A stretch of 64,000 bases of DNA, taken from assembly GCF_937616625.2 (NCBI RefSeq), contig NC_065574.1:10852501-10916500 (forward strand). The letters are read 5' to 3'. Source of the stretch: Mercurialis annua. Lineage: Eukaryota > Streptophyta > Magnoliopsida > Malpighiales > Euphorbiaceae. Below are positions 59,185 to 64,000 of the stretch, in pieces (positions within the stretch are counted from its first letter, which is position 1; the number at the start of each line of letters is the position of its first letter). A model generated the notes under the pieces. That model ran no database searches and was not told the origin of the DNA. It saw nothing but the letters and a program-made list of their open reading frames with translations. A program made the translations under genes and the position numbers.

Positions 59185-59590
59185 TGCATCACCTGGGATT
59201 ACAATTGATTCAACGTCCTCCACAGATGTAGGGTCGATTAATTCTAAAGCTACCTTTCCAAACCCAGACATGACTAATATTACTATTCGCAAGAAGTTCA
59301 AACATGTAACTCCAAAGGGAACTCTTGAATCTTGCACGCAGAATTCTAAGGAGGTAGCAGATGTTTCAGATGGGATTATTAATGGTTGTAACCAGCAACT
59401 TGTTCCTTCTAACACAGCTGAAAGAAACAGGAATTCATCACCAGATAATCAGTCTACTATACAGAGAACTGAAGCTCAAAAAACATGGGATGTTGGAGTG
59501 CAGTTGGGATTGTTTGATAAGGAACATGAGAATGAGATTATTGAACTAATCTCTCAAGGGATTGCTAAGGAGCAATTGAATCACTCTTAA
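59185..59590 (+). pseudogene. LINE ORF1, 3' part
   Basis: Continues ORF1 in the correct frame after the LTR element: the split Ala codon is completed at 59185 and the frame ends TAA at 59588-59590. A weak internal ATG at 59270 opens the same frame. The sequence is polar (SQGIAKEQLNHS at the end) without a known domain. ORF2 starts 33 bases later. Confidence 0.75.
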
Positions 59591-59623
59591 GGTGATTGCA
59601 CTCTCAAGGTTATTTGTAATTTT

Positions 59624-62600
59624 ATGTCGTATACATTTAATTTTGTTTCATGGAATTGTCGAGGAGGTATTTCTCAGTATAGAAAGCAGCGTTCTATTCG
59701 TTCCTTTGTTTCTTTGCATAATCTTTCTATCATGGGTTTAATTGAAACTAAAAAGGAAGTGATTGATGATTTTTTGATTCGTCGGCTTTGGCCAAACTTG
59801 GATTTTGACTATTGTTATTCTAGTTCGAATGGTGCGTCTGGTGGCTTACTTTGTGTCTGGAATTCTAGTTTAATTTCTCCTACTAGAATTCAGAAAAAGG
59901 ATAGATGGATCTCCTTGGACTTTATTTGGTTTTCAAAACCAATTAGATACATATTGGTTTATGCTCATAGTTCTCCTTTTGATAGAACTAATCTCTGGTT
60001 GGAGTTGCTGCAGGAGATAGATCAGAATGTTTTATGCTTTTTAACAGGAGACTTCAATGAAATTTTAGACCCATCTGAGAGAGCTTATTGTTCTAGTTTT
60101 TCCGCTTCGATGCTTGATTTTGCAGACTTTATTAATAAGGCTGGGCTGTTGGAGGTGCCTCTGAATGGCCGTTTTTTCACTTGGTACAACAGTATTTCTA
60201 AATCCAAGATCGATAGATGTTTTGTTACTCCTTTGGTTCTTACAACTTGGCAGGATCTTCATCTTAAGGCATTGGCTAGGTCCTTCTCGGATCATGTTCC
60301 AATATTTTTTTCGTCGGTTGGGAAAATCAATTGGGGTCCCCGTCCATTTAGGTCGATTAACGCTTGGTGGGAGCATCCAAACTTTGTCTCTTTTATTGAA
60401 TCTTCTTGGCAATCTTTAGCTGTTTCTAACCCGAATGGTTCTTTGGTTTTTAAAATTCGAGAACTCAGGAAGCTTGTGAAGGATTGGAATATCCGGATTT
60501 TTGGAGATTTAAATAGTAAAGCAGCTGCGATTCAACATAATATTGAGGAATTAGAATCGGTAATTGATAACAGGGAGCTTTCGGAAGATGAATCTATTTC
60601 TCTTTCAGCTCTTCAAGCAGATCTTTATGGTGTTACAAAACAACAAGAATCTCTTTGGTTACAAAAGGCGAGATTGAATTGGAATCTCCTAGGTGATAAG
60701 AATACTTCGTTCTTTCATTTAGCTGCAAATATTCATGCCAAGAATAACTTAATCTCTGAAATCTATATCGATAACATTGGCTATAACAGACCAGTTGATA
60801 TCAAGCTTCAAATCAGTAAATATTTCAGATTTTATTACAAGAAAAAACAGCAGATTTCCTTTTGTCTTGATCAGCTGCAGTTTAGACAGATTCGGCAGGA
60901 ATCATGCAACTCTTTGACGGCTTATTTTGAGGAGGAGGAAGTGTTTAATGCTCTTAAGAGTTGCGATCCAAACAAGGCTCCGGGACCCGATGGATTTAAC
61001 ATGTTCTTCTATGGTAGATCATGGCAGATTGTGAAGGAAGATATTATGCAGATTTTCAATGATTTCTGCTCTACGGGGCTGTTTCCGAAAGGGCTTAACA
61101 CGGCTTTCTTAATTTTGATTCCGAAAGTAAAAGGAGCTAGTAACATTAAAGATTTTCGTCCAATAAGTCTTATAAATGGTATCTTCAAGCTTCTATCAAA
61201 GGTTCTAGCAAACAGGTTAGCTCCATGTTTACCTGATATCATCTCCGAAAATCAGTTTGGTTTCATCAAGGGTCGAAGTATTCATGAATGCCACTCTATT
61301 GCTTCTGAAATCATCAACCTATCTTCCAGGCGGAAAGAACAGAATTTTCTTATTAAGCTAGATTTCCAAAAGGCTTTTGATAGCATCTCGTGGTCTTTTA
61401 TTATGGGTGTTCTACGGCAAATGAAATTCAGCAGTCTATGGGTTGATTGGATTTCATCTCTTTTGAGTACTTCTCAACTTTCGGTCCTCATTAATGGTAG
61501 TCCTTCAGAGAATTTTTATATGGAAAGGGGTGTTCGTCAAGGAGATCCTCTATCTCCAATGCTTTTCGTGATAGCAGCGGAGGGATTTAAAATCTTGATT
61601 GATAAGGCGAAGGATTTGGGTCTTATTCAGGGCATTAGAATTGAAGATTATCATGAGTCTTTATCTATCCTGCAGTTCGCGGACGACACTCTCTTATTCA
61701 TTCCAAACAATATGGAAATGATTAAGAATTTGCTCCGTATTCTTCGGTGTTTTGAGCTTATCTCTGGTTTACGTATTAATTTTAAAAAGAGCTCCATTAT
61801 TGGTTTAAATGTGCAGGAAGCTGATTTAACTGCAGCTGCCAACATCCTGAACTGCAAAACGGAGAAACTGCCGATTGATTATTTGGGTATGCCGCTCTCT
61901 AAGAATGTCCTTAAGATATCTCATTTTGACCACTTGAAACATAATTTTATGCATCATCTTGCCCTTTGGAAAGGTAATCTTCTATCGCCGGCGGGTCGTT
62001 TGGTTTTGATTAAATCAGTTCTCGCAAGTTTACATGTCTACTCAATGTGTAATTTGGCGATTCCTTTTTCTGTTATTGCTTATTTGGAGAGTAATATGCG
62101 TATGTTCCTGTGGTCTGGTTCAGCTAATGGTAGGGGGTTGTGCAAAGTAGCTTGGGATACAGTTTGTCTTCCAACTCGTTATGGAGGTCTAAACATTCCG
62201 TCTCTGCACTTAAAAAATCAAAGTCTGTTGTTGAAATGGGTTTGGAAGTTAATTTCTTGTGATAAACAATCTATGTGGTTCTTAGTGGTTCGGGATAGCT
62301 CTAGACTTAATTCATGGCATGACATTATTAGCACAAATAATAAAAGTTTATCGACAATGTGGCGTGGTATTCGGAAGATTTGTGCAAATAATTCTGACAT
62401 TTGGAATCTGTTTTGCGACAACGTTCGATACAAGGTAGGGAATGGAGAAGATATTAAATTTTGGAAAGACATTTGGTTTGAAGGTCAGGTGCTTCCATTA
62501 TTTAAAAGTCATTCTCAGCTCTATAATCTTTCCCTGAACCAAGATGATTATTTGAATATTTTAGCAGATAATGAGGGCGGTATTTCTGAGTTAAAATGGA

Positions 62601-63292
62601 AGAGGAGATTGCGGGTGGGAGAAGCTCACTGCTGGGAGAATCTTCAGGGTATGTTTGGGCAGATCCGTATCATTTATGATCAGCCAGACCGTCCACTTTG
62701 GTGCAGCAAAGAAGTCAGATTTAGCTCTTCAAGTTTCTGCTCCTTGAATCTTGGCAGAATTGACAGCAACGTCAGTTTTCTGGTGTGTGTTTGGAATAAA
62801 AAAATCCCGCCGCGTATACAGTTCTTCACTTGGCTATTATATAGAGAGCGTCTATCTTCGAATTGGTTCCTTTTTCAGCGGGGTTTGCTTGCCGAAGACC
62901 AGCAATTTTGTAGTTTGTGCACCGTAAGGGAGACGGGGCTTCATATAGTCCTACATTGCAGCAAAGCATGGGTTTTTTGGTGTATAATGCTTAGCCGTAT
63001 TCAGATTTCAGGTTGGTCGGCTCCTCCGAGTATTGATGCCTTCTACTTTGAATGGATTTCTCTTGCAAAACCAAAGTTCAGAAATTTGTGGGGAACTATT
63101 TGGTTTATTAGTGTTTGGGAGCTTTGGAAAGCGAGGAATAAAAGAGTTTTCGCGGATACAAGCACGAGTTACAAGGACTTGGTTTTTCTTTGTATTTCTA
63201 AGGGTGTGATTCATTATAGATATCACAATCCATCTTTTCCGTATAGTGGTAATGATGTTTTTAGGAGTTTAGATTTCATTTTCCGGACATAG
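59624..63292 (+). CDS. LINE ORF2: endonuclease and reverse transcriptase, intact
   Basis: A single 1222-codon frame. Residues 1-230 are an apurinic-type endonuclease domain (FVSWNCRGG at 7-15, GLIETKK, GDFNEI at 142-147, SDHVPIF), which nicks the genomic target. Residues about 475-760 are the reverse transcriptase (LIPKVKGASNIKDFRPISLI, LDFQKAFDS with Asp580, GVRQGDPLSP, and the catalytic FADD at 685-688). Residues about 1050-1115 are the zinc-binding region often called zf-RVT (WNKKIPPRIQFFTWLLYRER, FCSLC...GLHIVLHCS). There is no RNase H domain, unlike the remnant at 1400-2230. All key catalytic residues I can check are present, so the protein may be active, but ORF1 of this copy is broken. 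Confidence 0.92.
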   Translation: MSYTFNFVSWNCRGGISQYRKQRSIRSFVSLHNLSIMGLIETKKEVIDDFLIRRLWPNLDFDYCYSSSNGASGGLLCVWNSSLISPTRIQKKDRWISLDFIWFSKPIRYILVYAHSSPFDRTNLWLELLQEIDQNVLCFLTGDFNEILDPSERAYCSSFSASMLDFADFINKAGLLEVPLNGRFFTWYNSISKSKIDRCFVTPLVLTTWQDLHLKALARSFSDHVPIFFSSVGKINWGPRPFRSINAWWEHPNFVSFIESSWQSLAVSNPNGSLVFKIRELRKLVKDWNIRIFGDLNSKAAAIQHNIEELESVIDNRELSEDESISLSALQADLYGVTKQQESLWLQKARLNWNLLGDKNTSFFHLAANIHAKNNLISEIYIDNIGYNRPVDIKLQISKYFRFYYKKKQQISFCLDQLQFRQIRQESCNSLTAYFEEEEVFNALKSCDPNKAPGPDGFNMFFYGRSWQIVKEDIMQIFNDFCSTGLFPKGLNTAFLILIPKVKGASNIKDFRPISLINGIFKLLSKVLANRLAPCLPDIISENQFGFIKGRSIHECHSIASEIINLSSRRKEQNFLIKLDFQKAFDSISWSFIMGVLRQMKFSSLWVDWISSLLSTSQLSVLINGSPSENFYMERGVRQGDPLSPMLFVIAAEGFKILIDKAKDLGLIQGIRIEDYHESLSILQFADDTLLFIPNNMEMIKNLLRILRCFELISGLRINFKKSSIIGLNVQEADLTAAANILNCKTEKLPIDYLGMPLSKNVLKISHFDHLKHNFMHHLALWKGNLLSPAGRLVLIKSVLASLHVYSMCNLAIPFSVIAYLESNMRMFLWSGSANGRGLCKVAWDTVCLPTRYGGLNIPSLHLKNQSLLLKWVWKLISCDKQSMWFLVVRDSSRLNSWHDIISTNNKSLSTMWRGIRKICANNSDIWNLFCDNVRYKVGNGEDIKFWKDIWFEGQVLPLFKSHSQLYNLSLNQDDYLNILADNEGGISELKWKRRLRVGEAHCWENLQGMFGQIRIIYDQPDRPLWCSKEVRFSSSSFCSLNLGRIDSNVSFLVCVWNKKIPPRIQFFTWLLYRERLSSNWFLFQRGLLAEDQQFCSLCTVRETGLHIVLHCSKAWVFWCIMLSRIQISGWSAPPSIDAFYFEWISLAKPKFRNLWGTIWFISVWELWKARNKRVFADTSTSYKDLVFLCISKGVIHYRYHNPSFPYSGNDVFRSLDFIFRT

Positions 63293-63370
63293 TTTGATTT
63301 CTTGTATTTTCTCCTTTTGCCAACCGCGTCTTGTGGTTGTGCTAATATATCTATCATTTACCAAAAAAAA
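63293..63370 (+). other. LINE 3' UTR and poly(A)
   Basis: Short 3' region containing GTCTTGTGGTTGTGCTAATA and ATCATTTACC, then a 12-base A run leading into the right target duplication. Confidence 0.8.
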
Positions 63371-63565
63371 AAAGAATTCAAAAGAGTGAGAAAAAGCATT
63401 ATATATGTCTATTCAAAATTAGAAAAAGATATTCCGGTCCCGCCAATTCCTAATCTTCACGCTAATTTTCATCACGTTTTGATTAATATTATTGTTTGAT
63501 CGCTAAAGTCTTGAGTGTGCGTCTCATTCCCCCTCTCATAAGTCCTATAATCAATAGTTTTCCCC

Positions 63566-64000
63566 TAGGTAGCACGGAAACGGAAACGGGAAACGGAAAC
63601 GATACGAAACGGACACGGGAAAACGAAAGTTTTTCAAAATGAAGGACACGAAACGTGGGGGAAACGTGTAAATAACAAAAATGTAGGGATATATTTATAA
63701 AAATATTATCTAAATATTTATGATAATTAACAAAATAATCAATTTTAATATACTGAATATTTAAAATTTTATAAATATATAAAAAAATATAATATAATTC
63801 AACACAAATAAGTATATTTGATGTATTGTGGGCAATGCGAATGTAAAATTTATGATAACTAGTTAGATTTTTTTATTTGTGGGTAATAATTTTAATTTTT
63901 TTATAAATTTTTAATTTTATTATTTACGGAAACGGCCCGAAACGTTTCGTACGGGTGTCCAAGAGTTTCCGGTTTCCGAAACGTTTCCGAAACGTTTCCG
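63566..64000. repeat. GAAACG-rich inverted-repeat element, cut by the window edge
   Basis: The left arm begins GGTAGCACGGAAACGG and repeats GGAAACG and CGAAACG. After an AT-rich centre, the right arm (from about 63925) carries the complement: CGAAACGTTTCGTACGGGTG, then CCGAAACGTTTCCG twice. The right end lies outside the window. Class unknown. Confidence 0.6.

Larger units (their letters stand above)
51713..63370 (+). mobile_element. L1-type LINE, apparently complete, with nested LTR element
   Basis: Flanked by the direct repeat AAAAGAATTCAAAAGA at 51697-51712 and 63371-63386. The right copy follows a poly(A) run, and the A bases at its left may belong to the tail, leaving at least 13 bp of true duplication. 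Order: 39-base leader, ORF1 with an RRM-like domain, ORF2 with endonuclease, reverse transcriptase and zinc-binding domains, and a short 3' UTR with CGCGTCTTGTGGTTGTGCTA. Without the 6.26-kb LTR insertion it is about 5.4 kb, close to full length for plant L1 elements. Confidence 0.88.

Noticed and set aside
60065..60412. 115-codon frame antisense to LINE ORF2
   Set aside because: Fully inside the endonuclease-coding region on the opposite strand; no independent support.

Overview
The window is nuclear DNA of a flowering plant, almost certainly a eudicot. Genes are intron-rich and AT-rich with GT-AG introns, predicted proteins have plant-specific relatives, and most of the sequence is plant transposon debris (MULE, Stowaway, Tourist-like, Helitron, SINE, LINE, Ty1/copia and Ty3/gypsy). 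No prokaryotic signals, CRISPR array, rRNA or functional tRNA were seen. Species cannot be fixed from the sequence alone.

Four host genes can be supported. (1) The 5' end of a chloroplast PPR-type gene resembling MRL1 runs off the left edge (minus strand, 1-760). (2) A complete 14-exon class I diterpene synthase of the ent-kaurene synthase family lies on the minus strand (15835-21904). Its exons join in phase into 781 residues with DDFFD and NSE metal-binding motifs. (3) A six-exon HVA22/TB2-DP1 membrane protein is on the plus strand (35271-36839, 195 residues). (4) A five-exon EF-hand protein closely resembling SCS, the SnRK2-interacting calcium sensor, is on the plus strand (39844-45525, 370 residues). 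They look like independent housekeeping or regulatory genes, not a pathway cluster: no P450 or other diterpenoid enzyme was recognised beside the synthase.

Layout: 1-2.5 kb MRL1-like 5' end, a MITE and a LINE RNase H remnant; 2.6-10.3 kb a decayed plant-mobile-domain/Ulp1-protease gene, interrupted or flanked by three MULE-type elements with exact 9-bp target duplications and bracketed by two related hairpin-repeat arrays; 10.3-15.6 kb an LTR tail, a decayed copia element, a TATG microsatellite and a long inverted repeat; 15.8-22 kb the diterpene synthase with MITE-filled introns; 22-35 kb repeats (SINE in a MITE, Ty3/gypsy LTR, Tourist-like element with a natural empty site, TATCA-rich tandem repeats); 35-46 kb the HVA22 and SCS genes with five Stowaway MITEs in or around SCS; 46-51.5 kb nested Helitrons and a second decayed plant-mobile-domain gene; 51.7-63.4 kb a LINE with a 1222-residue ORF2, whose ORF1 is split by a very young gag-only Athila-like LTR element; 63.5 kb to the right edge a GAAACG-rich inverted-repeat element.

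The most notable structures are the nested Helitrons with exact A^T junctions, the in-frame and nearly identical-LTR insertion into the LINE, the palindromic boxes upstream of that element's TATA box, and several unrelated arrays of short palindromes. No clearly new biochemical system was found. Exon joins and element edges were read by eye, so single-base errors are possible.
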